Below the pieces are notes generated by a model. The model saw only the letters and a list, made by a program, of their open reading frames with translations. It ran no database searches and was not told where the DNA came from. Below, in pieces: positions 37,380 to 46,178 of a stretch of 64,000 bases of DNA. A program made the position numbers and the translations under genes. The first letter of the stretch is position 1; every line of letters begins with the position of its first letter. Source of the DNA: Streptomyces echinoruber (GTDB taxonomy: Bacteria; Actinomycetota; Actinomycetes; Streptomycetales; Streptomycetaceae); assembly GCF_014651135.1 (NCBI RefSeq), contig NZ_BMWH01000002.1:372001-436000 (forward strand). Reading direction: 5' to 3'.

Positions 37380-38528
37380 GTGCTTCTGAAAACCTTCGGC
37401 TGGTCGTTCGCGGTCACCGCGCTCGGTCTGGTCGCAGCGGTGCTCTACGACGGGTGGACCGCCCTCGGCATCGTGGCGATCCTCGGCATCCTCGAGGTCT
37501 CGCTGTCCTTCGACAACGCGGTGGTCAACGCCGGGATCCTGAAGAAGATGAGCGCCTTCTGGCAGAGGATCTTCCTCACCGTCGGCGTGCTCATCGCGGT
37601 CTTCGGCATGCGGCTGGTCTTCCCCGTCCTCATCGTCGCCGTCACCGCGAAGAAGAACCCGGTCGACGCGGTCGATCTGGCGCTGACCGACCGGGACCTC
37701 TACCAGCAGCTCGTCACCGACGCCCACCCGGCGATCGCGGCGTTCGGCGGCATGTTCCTGCTGATGATCTTCCTGGACTTCATCTTCGAGGACCGGGACA
37801 TCCAGTGGCTGCGCTGGATCGAGCGGCCGCTGGCCAAGCTCGGCAAGGTCGACATGCTGTCGGTCTGCCTCGCGCTGATCGTCCTGCTGATCACCTCCTT
37901 CACCTTCGCCACCCACGCCCACCAGCACGGCGGCGCGCACGTCGACAAGGCGCAGACCGTGCTCATCGCCGGCATCGCCGGCCTGATCACGTACATGATC
38001 GTCGGCGGGCTCTCCGGCTACTTCGAGGACCGGCTGGAGGAAGAGGAGGAACGCGAGCACGAGGAGGAGGAAGAGGCCGCGCGCAGCGGCAGGCAGCGCT
38101 CGGCGGTCGCACTGGTCGGCAAGGCCGCGTTCTTCATGTTCCTCTACCTGGAGGTCCTGGACGCGTCCTTCTCCTTCGACGGCGTCATCGGCGCCTTCGC
38201 CATCACCAACGACATCGTCCTGATGGCCCTCGGCCTGGGCATCGGCGCGATGTACGTCCGCTCCCTGACCGTCTACCTGGTCCGCCAGGGCACCCTGGAC
38301 GACTACGTCTACCTGGAGCACGGCGCACACTACGCGATCGGCGCGCTCGCCGTGATCCTGATGGTCACCATCCAGTACGAGATCAACGAGGTCGTCACCG
38401 GCCTGGTCGGCGTCCTCCTGATCGCCTGGTCCTTCTTCTCCTCCGTGCGCCGCAACCGCGCGCTGGCGGCCGGGGAGGGCAAGGCGGAGGATTCCGACGA
38501 GCCGGCCGAGGTCTCCTCCCGCGCGTGA
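37380..38528 (+). CDS. TerC-like integral membrane protein (DUF475)
   Basis: A 382-residue polytopic membrane protein with about eight to nine helices. The TerC-type acidic helix signatures occur twice: LEVSLSFDNAVVNA near residue 45 and EVLDASFSFDGVIGAFA near 265, each with a conserved Asp in the membrane, typical of metal-ion transporters. A very acidic cytoplasmic loop (LEEEEEREHEEEEEAARSG) lies between. TerC proteins are thought to handle metal efflux or metallation of secreted proteins. GTG start at 37380. It follows the two terD genes and precedes a TerD-like gene. Confidence 0.9.
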   Translation: MLLKTFGWSFAVTALGLVAAVLYDGWTALGIVAILGILEVSLSFDNAVVNAGILKKMSAFWQRIFLTVGVLIAVFGMRLVFPVLIVAVTAKKNPVDAVDLALTDRDLYQQLVTDAHPAIAAFGGMFLLMIFLDFIFEDRDIQWLRWIERPLAKLGKVDMLSVCLALIVLLITSFTFATHAHQHGGAHVDKAQTVLIAGIAGLITYMIVGGLSGYFEDRLEEEEEREHEEEEEAARSGRQRSAVALVGKAAFFMFLYLEVLDASFSFDGVIGAFAITNDIVLMALGLGIGAMYVRSLTVYLVRQGTLDDYVYLEHGAHYAIGALAVILMVTIQYEINEVVTGLVGVLLIAWSFFSSVRRNRALAAGEGKAEDSDEPAEVSSRA

Positions 38529-38590
38529 GGCGGGCCCCCGCCGCCCGCGCCGGCCCGGGTGTGTGAACGGCACCCGGGTGAGGCAGGCTC

Positions 38591-38638
38591 TCAGCGGGGC
38601 GGCCCGGAAACCGGCCGGTTTCCGGGCCGCCCCGCTGA
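38591..38638. repeat. Perfect 48-bp palindrome
   Basis: Two 24-bp arms meet with no spacer at 38614/38615 and match at every base. It could extrude as a cruciform or act as a terminator of the terC transcript. It lacks a T-tract. It lies 62 bp after the terC stop and 40 bp before the next start. Confidence 0.95.
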
Positions 38639-38677
38639 GTCGTGTCCACGTGCGCAACAGGGGGCGGGAGACGGGAG

Positions 38678-39409
38678 ATGGGACTTTTCGACGGTCTGCT
38701 GGGCGGGCGGGCGGCCCAGTTCGACTCGGGCAGCTCCTCCACCAACGCCATCGAGCTGACCAAACGGCACCATCAGGTGTCGCTGACCAAGCAGGGCGCG
38801 GCCACCGGCCACCTGCGGATCAACCTGACCTGGCGGATGCGCACCTCCGACGTGGGCGGCGGCCGGCGCGAGAGCCTGCTGCGCCACCCGCTGCGGGCGC
38901 TGAAGCCGCCGGAGGTGATGGGCCACACCCAGAGCATGGTCGACGTCGACCTCGACCTGGGCTGCCTGTACGAGCTGGCCGACGGCAGCAAGGGCGTCGT
39001 CCAGCCTCTCGGCGGCTTCTTCGGCGACGTCAACTCGCCGCCGTACGTGAAGCTCAGCGGCGACGACCGGTTCGGCTCGGCGTCCGGCGAGACGATGTAC
39101 GTCAACCTCGACCACCGGGACGACATCAAACGGCTGCTCGTCTTCGTCTACATCTACGACCAGACGCCCGCCTTCGACCGCACCCACGCCATCGTCACGC
39201 TCTATCCCGGCAACGGCCCCCGCATCGAGATCCACCTCGACGAGCGCCACCCGCAGGCCCGTTCCTGTGCCGTCGTCATGATCGAGAAGGTCAGGGACGA
39301 GATCGTGGTGCGCCGTGAGGTGAAGTTCGTCTACGGCTTCCAGGCCGAACTGGACCGGCTCTACGGGTGGGGGCTGCAGTGGGGCCGGGGCTACAAGACG
39401 AAGGTGTAG
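38678..39409 (+). CDS. TerD/TerA-like stress protein
   Basis: A 243-residue protein of the TerD superfamily with a longer, divergent sequence: MGLFDGLLGG leader, IELTKRHHQVSLTKQGAATGHLRINLTW as the first strands, VDVDLDLGCLYELADG as the acidic calcium-binding stretch and LLVFVYIYDQTPAFDRTHAIVTLYP in the core. The C-terminal tail YGFQAELDRLYGWGLQWGRGYKTKV is typical of the Streptomyces subgroup. ATG 38678 with CGGGAG immediately upstream. It may pair with the neighbouring TerD proteins in membrane-associated complexes with TerC. Confidence 0.88.
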   Translation: MGLFDGLLGGRAAQFDSGSSSTNAIELTKRHHQVSLTKQGAATGHLRINLTWRMRTSDVGGGRRESLLRHPLRALKPPEVMGHTQSMVDVDLDLGCLYELADGSKGVVQPLGGFFGDVNSPPYVKLSGDDRFGSASGETMYVNLDHRDDIKRLLVFVYIYDQTPAFDRTHAIVTLYPGNGPRIEIHLDERHPQARSCAVVMIEKVRDEIVVRREVKFVYGFQAELDRLYGWGLQWGRGYKTKV

Positions 39410-39423
39410 GCGCAGCCCCGGCC

Positions 39424-39467
39424 GCGGCGCGGCTCAGTCCCGTACGCGGCGCGGCTCAGCCCCGTAC
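39424..39467. repeat. Two 22-bp tandem copies at the end of a TerD gene
   Basis: Units 39424-39445 and 39446-39467 differ at one base. The second contains the TCA (39456-39458) that is the stop of the minus-strand TerD gene; the first repeats it. This is a convergent junction. Confidence 0.85.
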
Positions 39468-40346
39468 GAACTGCGGGCCCATCGGCGGCATGCGGAACTC
39501 CGCGTCCGGCACCGGTGGCGCCGCCGGCGGGTAGCCGTAGCCGAAGGCCCCGCCCTGCGCGGTCGCGGCGCCCTGCGCGGTCGAGGCGGGCTGTGCGGTC
39601 GCGGCGGGCTCGCCCTGCGGGTGCCCGTAGGCCGCGGTGCCCGCCGGCTGCGGGTAGCTGTACGCGGGCTGTGCATGCTGCGGCTGCTGCGGCTGCGGAT
39701 AGCCGTAGGAGGGCGGCGACTGCTCCGGCGGCAGCGGCCGGGACAGGTCCGGTGCCGGGGCGCCCTGCTGGAGTGCCGTCGACGGGGCACCGTCCGCCCC
39801 CTCCGACTCGTCCACGGAGATGCCGAAGTCGGTCGCCAGGCCCTTAAGGCCCTGGGTGTAGCCCTCGCCGAGCGCCCGGAACTTCCAGCCCTCCCCGCGC
39901 CGGTAGAGCTCACCGCAGATCAGCGCGGTCTCCTCGCCGGTCTCCGGCTTGATGTCGAAGGTGGCCAGCGGCTCCCCGTCCGCGGCGCCCGCGTCGTACA
40001 GCAGGATGCACAGCGACCGCACCCGGCCGAACGGCACCCCGTCCGCGGAGGCGACCAGCAGCACCCGGCCCACCTCCGCCTCCATCGCGGCGAGGTCCGT
40101 CTGGATCGTGTCGGTCAGACCGTCGGCGGTGCGCTTCTTGCCCAGCCGCCACACCGTGCCCGACGGGTGGCGGGGCTGGTTGTAGAAGACGAAGTCCTCG
40201 TCCGAACGCACGCGCCCGTCCGGGCCGAGCAGCAGCGCCGAGGCGTCGACGTCGGGAACGCCCTGACCGGGCTGCCAGCGCAGGACGGCGCGTACCGTGG
40301 CGGCTTCCAGCGGGACGTTCGACCCCTTCAGCATGGCGTGCGTCAT
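39456..40346 (-). CDS. TerD protein with Pro/Ala/Gln/Tyr-rich tail
   Basis: A 296-residue protein. Residues 1-180 form a TerD domain (MTHAMLKGSNVPLEAATVRAVLRWQPG, VDASALLLGPDGRVRSDEDFVFYNQP, ALICGELYRRGEGWKFRALGEGYTQGLKGLATDFGI). From about 190 the sequence becomes a low-complexity extension with YGYPQPQQPQ- and YSYPQP-type repeats and ends PPMGPQFVRG. Such tails often mediate protein assembly. Start ATG 40346. It points opposite to the other Ter genes and diverges from the lyase gene. Confidence 0.9.
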   Translation of the reverse strand: MTHAMLKGSNVPLEAATVRAVLRWQPGQGVPDVDASALLLGPDGRVRSDEDFVFYNQPRHPSGTVWRLGKKRTADGLTDTIQTDLAAMEAEVGRVLLVASADGVPFGRVRSLCILLYDAGAADGEPLATFDIKPETGEETALICGELYRRGEGWKFRALGEGYTQGLKGLATDFGISVDESEGADGAPSTALQQGAPAPDLSRPLPPEQSPPSYGYPQPQQPQHAQPAYSYPQPAGTAAYGHPQGEPAATAQPASTAQGAATAQGGAFGYGYPPAAPPVPDAEFRMPPMGPQFVRG

Positions 40347-40556
40347 GCGGCAATCCTGCCTTGCCGGTCCTGGCCACGACAATGCGGGTGCGGCGGCGCG
40401 GGCGCCACCCGCACGGCACCGCCACCGCGGGAGCTCCCCGCGTGCGTTACCTGATTTTCATGCGCCGGGGGAACCGGGGGCACCCGCACCTACGTACTAT
40501 TACCGGCCACCTTTCGACCGTCTGTTCTCGGCCGTCACGGCCGCAGAGGGAGCTCC

Positions 40557-41774
40557 ATGCGTCATTTCGGGCACATCGCCCCGGAGGTGCGGCAGCGCCT
40601 CTTCCACCGCCAGCCGTGCGAGTTCACCACCGACTCCCCGGCCCGGCTGCTCTCCGCGGCCCTCGGGGCCACTCTGTACAGCCCGGCCACCCGGCCGCGG
40701 CTCGCCGACGACATCGTCAAGCAGACCGGCCGCGGCGTGGTGTCGATGGTGCTGTGCCTGGAGGACTCGATCGACGACGCGGACGTGCCGGCGGCCGAGG
40801 AGAACCTGGTGCGCCACCTCACCGACCTGGCCGGACGCGCCCCCTTCGACACGGACCCGCCGCTGCTGTTCGTCCGGGTCCGCGCCCCCGGGCAGATACC
40901 CGACCTGGTCCGCCGTCTGGGCCCGGCGGTGCGGCTGCTGTCCGGTTTCGTCCTGCCGAAGTTCACCGAGGAGCGCGGCATGCCGTTCCTGGAGGCGCTG
41001 GCGCAGGCCGAGGCGGACAGCGGGCGGCGGCTGTTCGCCATGCCGGTGCTGGAGTCGCCCGAGCTGCTGTACCGCGAGTCGCGCGTGGAGACCCTGGAGG
41101 GCATCTTCCGCGCGGTCGACAAGTACCGCGAGCGGGTGCTGGCGCTGCGCCTGGGCGTGACCGACTTCTGCTCCTCCTACGGGCTGCGCCGCGCCCCCGA
41201 CATGACCGCCTACGACGTGCAGGTCGTCGCCTCCGTCATCGCCGACGTGGTCAACATGCTGGGCCGCGCCGACGGCACCGGATTCACCGTCACCGGACCG
41301 GTGTGGGAGTACTTCCGCGTCCAGGAGCGCATGTTCAAGCCGCAGTTGCGGCAGAGCCCGTTCCTGGAGGGGCACGCGGTGGAGCTGCGGCAGGCGCTGA
41401 TCGAGCACGCCATGGACGGACTGCTGCGCGAGATCAGCCTGGACCAGGCCAACGGCCTGCTCGGCAAGACCTGCATCCACCCCTCGCACGTGCCGCCCGT
41501 GCACGCCCTGTCGGTCGTCAGCCACGAGGAGTTCAGCGACGCCCGGGACATCCTCCGGCCGGAGCGCTGCGGCGGGGGCGTGCTGCGGTCGGCGTACACC
41601 AACAAGATGAACGAGGTGAAGCCGCACCGCGCCTGGGCCGAGCGGATCCTGCTGCGCGCCGAGGTGTTCGGCGTCGCCCGCGAGGACGTCGGCTTCGTGG
41701 AGCTGCTCGCCGCCAGCATCCCCGGCGGCCTGCGCGGCACCGGCACCGGCACCCGGACGGGTGAGGCCGGCTGA
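40557..41774 (+). CDS. TIM-barrel C-C bond lyase of Ter systems (HpcH/CitE-like)
   Basis: A 405-residue protein of the HpcH/HpaI/CitE superfamily. The acidic strand MVLCLEDSIDDADVPAAEENL carries the expected metal-binding Glu/Asp; GFVLPKFTEERG, FAMPVLESPELLY and LRLGVTDFCSSYGLRR continue the barrel. GKTCIHPSHVPPVHALSVVSHEEF is like the CitE C-terminal strand. Ter-linked versions have been predicted to make or break a C-C bond in synthesis of a nucleoside-like metabolite. It is the first gene of the unit; the next gene starts 50 bp later. Confidence 0.88.
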   Translation: MRHFGHIAPEVRQRLFHRQPCEFTTDSPARLLSAALGATLYSPATRPRLADDIVKQTGRGVVSMVLCLEDSIDDADVPAAEENLVRHLTDLAGRAPFDTDPPLLFVRVRAPGQIPDLVRRLGPAVRLLSGFVLPKFTEERGMPFLEALAQAEADSGRRLFAMPVLESPELLYRESRVETLEGIFRAVDKYRERVLALRLGVTDFCSSYGLRRAPDMTAYDVQVVASVIADVVNMLGRADGTGFTVTGPVWEYFRVQERMFKPQLRQSPFLEGHAVELRQALIEHAMDGLLREISLDQANGLLGKTCIHPSHVPPVHALSVVSHEEFSDARDILRPERCGGGVLRSAYTNKMNEVKPHRAWAERILLRAEVFGVAREDVGFVELLAASIPGGLRGTGTGTRTGEAG

Positions 41775-41824
41775 ACGGGGAGAGACTGGGAAGACCGCAG
41801 CACACGCGACGCAGGGACGGGGAA

Positions 41825-44434
41825 GTGAACGACGAGGCCGACGAGGCCAACAAGAGCAACGGGGTCAACGGGGCCGATCGGGACGGCAGGACCGACGGGA
41901 GCGGCAGGACCGGCGGGGACAGCAGGATCGACGGGAGCGGCAGGATCGACGGGGACGGCAGGATCGACGGGGACGGCAGGACCGGCGGGGACAACAGGGC
42001 CGACGGCACCGGTGACGTCTGGTCGGGCAGGTGGGTCGCCGAGCGGCTCGGCGTGGAACTCACCGGCGACGACGGGCTCACCGGCCTGCTGGGACTGGCA
42101 CTGCGCCGCAACCCCAAGCGGGCGCACCTGCTGGTGTCCCACGTGCTCGGCAAGCACGTCCCGCAGTCGCCGTCCGTCGTCTACGGCCACGGGTTCGCCC
42201 TGGGCCGCCGGGTGCGCGACCTGCTCGGCGACGCCGAGGCGCGCCGCGCGGTCGTCCTCGGCTACGCGGAGACCGCCACCGGCCTCGGCCACTCGGTCGC
42301 CGACGGCCTGGGCCACGCCCCCTACCTGCACTCCACCCGCCGCCCCGTGCCGGGGGTCGCCCCGGCCGGCGGCTTCGAGGAGTCCCACTCGCACGCCACC
42401 TCCCACCTGCTGCTGCCCGAGGACCCCGGGCTGCTGGCCGGCGGCGGCCCGCTGGTCCTCGTCGACGACGAGTTCTCCACCGGCAACACCGTCCTGAACA
42501 CCGTGCGCGCCCTGCACGAGCGCCACCCCAGAAAGCGGTACGTCGTGGTCGCCCTGGTCGACCTGCGCTCGCCCGCCGACGCCGGCCGCCTGGAGGAGTT
42601 CGCGCGGGAGATCGGCGCCCGCGTCGACCTGGTGGCCACCGCCTCCGGCACCGTACGGCTGCCCGAGGGAGTGCTCGCCCGGGGACAGGAGCTCGTCGCC
42701 CGCCACGAACGGCCCGCGCCCCCGCCGCCGCGGCCCCACGGCCGCATCGCGCGCGTCGAGCTGCACTGGCCGCGCGGGGTGCCCGACGGCGGCCGGCACG
42801 GCTTCACCCCCGCGCACCGTGCCCGCCTGGAGCGCGCCCTGCCCGCCATGGCCGCCCGCGTCGCCGAGGCCCTGCCCGCCGGCGCCCGCCGGGTGCTCGT
42901 CCTGGGCTGCGAGGAGCTGATGTACGCGCCGCTGCGCATCGCCCGCGAACTGGAGCAGGTCGTCGACGCCGAGGTGCGCTACTCCACCACCACCCGCTCG
43001 CCCGTCCTCGCCGTCGACGACCCCGGCTACGCCATCCGCACCCGCCTGGTCTTCCCCGCGCACGACGACCCGGCCGACGGCCCCGGCGAGCGCTATGCCT
43101 ACAACGTCGCGGGCGCCGGCTTCGACGCGGTGGTCGCCGTCGTCGACTCCGCCGCCGACACGCCCGCGCTGCACGCGCCGGACGGCCTGCTGGCCCAGCT
43201 CGCGGCGCACACCCCGCACGTCCTGTACGCGGTCGTACCGTCGTACGTGCCGCCCGCCTCCGCAGAAAGACCCGCCATGCTGCCCGAGCCCCTCCGCGGC
43301 CCCGCCTTCTCCTCCTACGCGCCCGACGAGGTGGGCTGGCTGCTGCAGGACCTGTCGGACGTGACGCTGGAGGCGCCCACCGAGGAGCGGGAGGAGGCCA
43401 TCCAGAGCGGCGGCGCGCACTACGCCGAGTCCCTGCCGGTGGAGTACCAGCCCAGCGAGCAGTACCAGCAGTTGTTCCACGCGGCGCTGCAAGCCTCCGC
43501 CGCCCGGCTGGCGCAGGCCGTCGGCGTGGTCACCGAACTCGTCCTCGCCGAGCGCTCCCCGCGTCCCGTGCTGGTCTCGCTGGCCCGCGCCGGCACCCCC
43601 GTCGGCATCCTGATGCGCCGCTGGGCCAGGCACCGGCACGGCCTCGACCTGCCGCACTACGCCGTCTCCATCGTGCGCGGCCGCGGCATCGACGCCAACG
43701 CGCTGCGCTGGCTGGCCGCCCACCACGACCCGCGGGACGTGGTGTTCGTCGACGGCTGGACCGGCAAGGGCGCCATCGCCCGCGAACTCGCCGCGGCCCT
43801 GCGCGACTTCGAGCAGGCCCACGGCATCACGGGCTTCGACCCGGAGATCGCGGTGCTCGCCGACCCCGGCTCCTGCGTGCGCACCCACGGCACCCGCGAG
43901 GACTACCTCATCCCCTCCGCCTGCCTCAACTCCACCGTCTCCGGCCTGATATCGCGCACGGTGCTGCGCGCCGACCTGGTCGGCCCGCACGACTACCACG
44001 GCGCGAAGTTCTACCGCGAACTCGCCGGCGCCGACGTGTCCTCGGTGTTCCTGGACGCGGTCTCCGCCCGCTTCCCGGAGGTCGGGCACGCCGTGGAACT
44101 GGCCGCGAAGGAACTGCTGAACAGCGACCGCACGCCCACCTGGGCCGGCTGGGCGGCCGTGGAGCGCATCAGCGAGGAGTACGGCATCCACGACGTCAAC
44201 CTCGTCAAGCCCGGCGTCGGCGAGACCACCCGCGTCCTGCTGCGCCGGGTGCCGTGGCGGATCCTCGCCCGCGCCGGGGCCGGCGCCGACCTGGACCACG
44301 TCCGGCTGCTGGCCGAGCAGCGCGGGGTGCCCGTCGAGGAGGTCGCCGAACTTCCCTACTCCTGCGTCGGGTTGATCCACCCCAAGTACACGCGCGGGGC
44401 GATCGGCGCCGACGGCCGGGCGGTGGGCGCCTGA
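41825..44434 (+). CDS. Four-domain fusion: phosphoribosyltransferase, TRSP, StiP-type and PELOTA-like domains
   Basis: An 869-residue protein. Residues 18-62 are a DGDGR-type repeat. About 65-295 is a phosphoribosyltransferase of the Ter type, with the PRPP loop [12 protein letters not shown] (211-222). About 300-480 is TRSP-like ([40 protein letters not shown]). About 495-775 is the StiP/second phosphoribosyltransferase-like domain ([64 protein letters not shown]). About 780-855 is PELOTA-like, a putative RNA-binding end. In many bacteria these form two separate proteins. It overlaps the HAD gene by one base. The role is predicted only: assembly of a ribosylated metabolite in stress response. 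GTG start at 41825 is likely; a start after the repeat cannot be excluded. Confidence 0.82.
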   Translation: MNDEADEANKSNGVNGADRDGRTDGSGRTGGDSRIDGSGRIDGDGRIDGDGRTGGDNRADGTGDVWSGRWVAERLGVELTGDDGLTGLLGLALRRNPKRAHLLVSHVLGKHVPQSPSVVYGHGFALGRRVRDLLGDAEARRAVVLGYAETATGLGHSVADGLGHAPYLHSTRRPVPGVAPAGGFEESHSHATSHLLLPEDPGLLAGGGPLVLVDDEFSTGNTVLNTVRALHERHPRKRYVVVALVDLRSPADAGRLEEFAREIGARVDLVATASGTVRLPEGVLARGQELVARHERPAPPPPRPHGRIARVELHWPRGVPDGGRHGFTPAHRARLERALPAMAARVAEALPAGARRVLVLGCEELMYAPLRIARELEQVVDAEVRYSTTTRSPVLAVDDPGYAIRTRLVFPAHDDPADGPGERYAYNVAGAGFDAVVAVVDSAADTPALHAPDGLLAQLAAHTPHVLYAVVPSYVPPASAERPAMLPEPLRGPAFSSYAPDEVGWLLQDLSDVTLEAPTEEREEAIQSGGAHYAESLPVEYQPSEQYQQLFHAALQASAARLAQAVGVVTELVLAERSPRPVLVSLARAGTPVGILMRRWARHRHGLDLPHYAVSIVRGRGIDANALRWLAAHHDPRDVVFVDGWTGKGAIARELAAALRDFEQAHGITGFDPEIAVLADPGSCVRTHGTREDYLIPSACLNSTVSGLISRTVLRADLVGPHDYHGAKFYRELAGADVSSVFLDAVSARFPEVGHAVELAAKELLNSDRTPTWAGWAAVERISEEYGIHDVNLVKPGVGETTRVLLRRVPWRILARAGAGADLDHVRLLAEQRGVPVEEVAELPYSCVGLIHPKYTRGAIGADGRAVGA

Positions 44435-45255
44435 TGCCGGTACTGGTGGCGAGCGACCTCGACCGGACGCTGATCTACTCCGCGGCGGCCCTGTCCCTGA
44501 CCATGCCCGACGCCCGCGCGCCGCGGCTGCTGTGCGTGGAGGTGCACGAGCACCGGCCGCTGTCGTTCATGACGGAGACGGCGGCACAGTTGCTCACCGA
44601 CCTCGCGGACGCCGCCGTCTTCGTACCGACGACGACCCGCACCCGCAAGCAGTACCTGCGCATCAACCTGCCGGGCCCCGCCCCCGCGTACGCGGTCTGC
44701 GCCAACGGCGGCCACCTCCTGGTCGACGGCGTCTCCGACCCCGGCTGGCACCGGCGGGTCACCGCGCGGCTGGCCGGCGAGTGCGCGCCGCTCGCCGAGG
44801 TGCAGGAGCACCTGCTGCGCACCGCCGACCCGGTGTGGGTGCGCAAGCACCGCGTCGCCGAGGACCTCTTCGCCTACCTCGTCGTCGAGCGCGAACTCCT
44901 CCCCGAGGACTGGGTGAAGGAGCTCGCCGTGTGGGCCGAGAACCGCGGCTGGACGGTGTCCCTGCAGGGCCGCAAGATCTACGCCGTCCCCAAGCCGCTC
45001 ACCAAGAGCGCGGCCGTCCGCGAGATCGCCCGCCGCACCGGCGCCGACCTGGTGCTCGCCGCCGGGGACTCGCTCCTCGACACCGACCTGCTGCTGGCCG
45101 CCGACCGGGGATGGCGCCCGGGCCACGGCGAACTCGCCGACTCCGGCTGGACGGCTCCGTCGGTCGGCGCCCTCCCGGAGCGGGGGGTGCTGGCGGGGGA
45201 GCGGATCGTGCGGGAGTTCCTGCGGGAGGCGCGGCAGGGGGGCGTGCGGCGCTGA
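44434..45255 (+). CDS. HAD-family phosphatase of the Ter biosynthetic unit
   Basis: A 273-residue haloacid dehalogenase hydrolase of the Cof/sucrose-phosphatase class. Motif I is ASDLDRTLIY with Asp8 and Asp10, motif II FVPTTTRTRKQY, motif III Lys in KPLTKSAAVREIA, and motif IV AAGDSLLDTDLLLAAD. The insert between motifs II and III is a C2-type cap. Its ATG shares a base with the preceding TGA (TGATG), so it is translationally coupled to the fusion gene. It most likely removes a phosphate from the pathway intermediate. Confidence 0.88.
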   Translation: MPVLVASDLDRTLIYSAAALSLTMPDARAPRLLCVEVHEHRPLSFMTETAAQLLTDLADAAVFVPTTTRTRKQYLRINLPGPAPAYAVCANGGHLLVDGVSDPGWHRRVTARLAGECAPLAEVQEHLLRTADPVWVRKHRVAEDLFAYLVVERELLPEDWVKELAVWAENRGWTVSLQGRKIYAVPKPLTKSAAVREIARRTGADLVLAAGDSLLDTDLLLAADRGWRPGHGELADSGWTAPSVGALPERGVLAGERIVREFLREARQGGVRR

Positions 45256-45354
45256 GCCGGGCGGTGCCGAGGGCGGATGGTGCCGGGGGTGGATGGTGCC
45301 GGGGGTGGACGGTGGTGGGCAGGGGGCGTTGAGCCGGGCGGTGTCGGGGCGGTG
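45251..45354. repeat. Repeats copying the HAD gene end
   Basis: The sequence around the HAD stop (from 45251, TGA at 45253-45255) recurs from 45328 with TGA at 45330-45332. Between them lie three 16-bp units from 45275, 45291 and 45307, the first two identical. Nothing else is visible up to the next gene. Confidence 0.75.
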
Positions 45355-45435
45355 ACGGCGCCGGGCCGGCGGAACGGGGCCCGGCCGGCGGGGGCGGGGC
45401 TACGGTGGAGACGTGGCCCGGACCGGGAGGTGGGC

Positions 45436-45927
45436 GTGAGCGAGGACAGGCGGCGGCCGCGGACGCACGATCCGGTGGTGGAGCGCATGCTGGCGGGCGT
45501 CCCGCACACGCCGTGGCCGCTGTTCCCGCGCCGGCCGGGGGACGCGGAACTGCCGGAGCTGCTGGGCTTCCTGGCCCGGCTGACGGGCGCGCGCCGGATC
45601 GCCGTGCTCGGCGCGCCTGCCGCCGACTGGCCTGCCGCCGACTGGCCGCCCGTCGGCGCGACGGTGGTGACGTTCGTCACCGAACCGCCGGACGGGGACG
45701 GGCAGCGGCTGGACATGGCGGTCGTCGGCCCGGCGGCAAAGGACCGCGTCGCCTGCTGGGACCGGCTGGTGCCGCACCTGCGCGAGGGCGGGCTGCTCGC
45801 CGTGACCGATCTCACTGACCCCGCCGATGTGGCCGGCGCGTTCTTCGCGCACGTGCGTGCCGACGACCGCGTGGACGCGGTGCGGCTGCCGCCGCCGACG
45901 GCGCTGGTGCTGGGACGGCGACGGTGA
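45436..45927 (+). CDS. Small methyltransferase-like protein
   Basis: A 163-residue protein resembling the core of class I O-methyltransferases: ELLGFLARLTGARRIAVLGAP (strand 1 and loop, without a full GxGxG), QRLDMAVVGPAAKDRVACWDRLVPHLREGGLLAVTDLTDPADVAGAFFAHVRADDRVDAVRLP (later strands). The SAM-binding acidic residue and canonical glycines are not obvious, so activity is uncertain. GTG 45436 with GGGAGG upstream. It follows the Ter unit by 180 bp and may or may not belong to it. Confidence 0.65.
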   Translation: MSEDRRRPRTHDPVVERMLAGVPHTPWPLFPRRPGDAELPELLGFLARLTGARRIAVLGAPAADWPAADWPPVGATVVTFVTEPPDGDGQRLDMAVVGPAAKDRVACWDRLVPHLREGGLLAVTDLTDPADVAGAFFAHVRADDRVDAVRLPPPTALVLGRRR

Positions 45928-45955
45928 GGAGGAAGTGAGGAGAAGGGGGCGTGGA

Positions 45956-46178
45956 AGCGCCGGAGCGGAAGTCAACGACCGTGGGCCCACATGTGTTGAC
46001 CGGCCGTAGGCCCACATGTGTTGACCCGCATCAGCGGGTCAACGGTTGTAGGCAAACGCGCGTTTACGCACGTCAGCGGGTCGACGGCCGTAGGCCAACG
46101 ACTGTTGGCCACCGGATGTTGGCAAACGCCCGTCGGCGAACACCCGTTGGCCACCGCCCGTTGGCAAACGCCCGTGGG
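45956..46178. repeat. Cluster of interleaved repeats between convergent genes
   Basis: Three repeat families follow each other: two copies of a 25-bp element containing GGCCCACATGTGTTGACC (about 45980-46025), two longer copies of CAGCGGGTCRACGG...GTAGGC (about 46030-46105), and two 30-bp copies of GTTGGCCACCG...TTGGCAAACGCCCG (about 46100-46172). The array reaches the fmdB stop and contains small palindromes. It is less GC-rich than its surroundings. No gene. Confidence 0.75.

Noticed and set aside
41210..44380. A 1056-codon open frame opposite the Ter lyase and fusion genes
   Set aside because: Composition is low complexity with no domains; it mirrors the codon bias of the real plus-strand genes, a common artefact in GC-rich DNA.
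45972..46154. A 60-codon minus-strand frame in the repeat cluster
   Set aside because: Repetitive peptide produced by the DNA repeats, no homology, no ribosome site.
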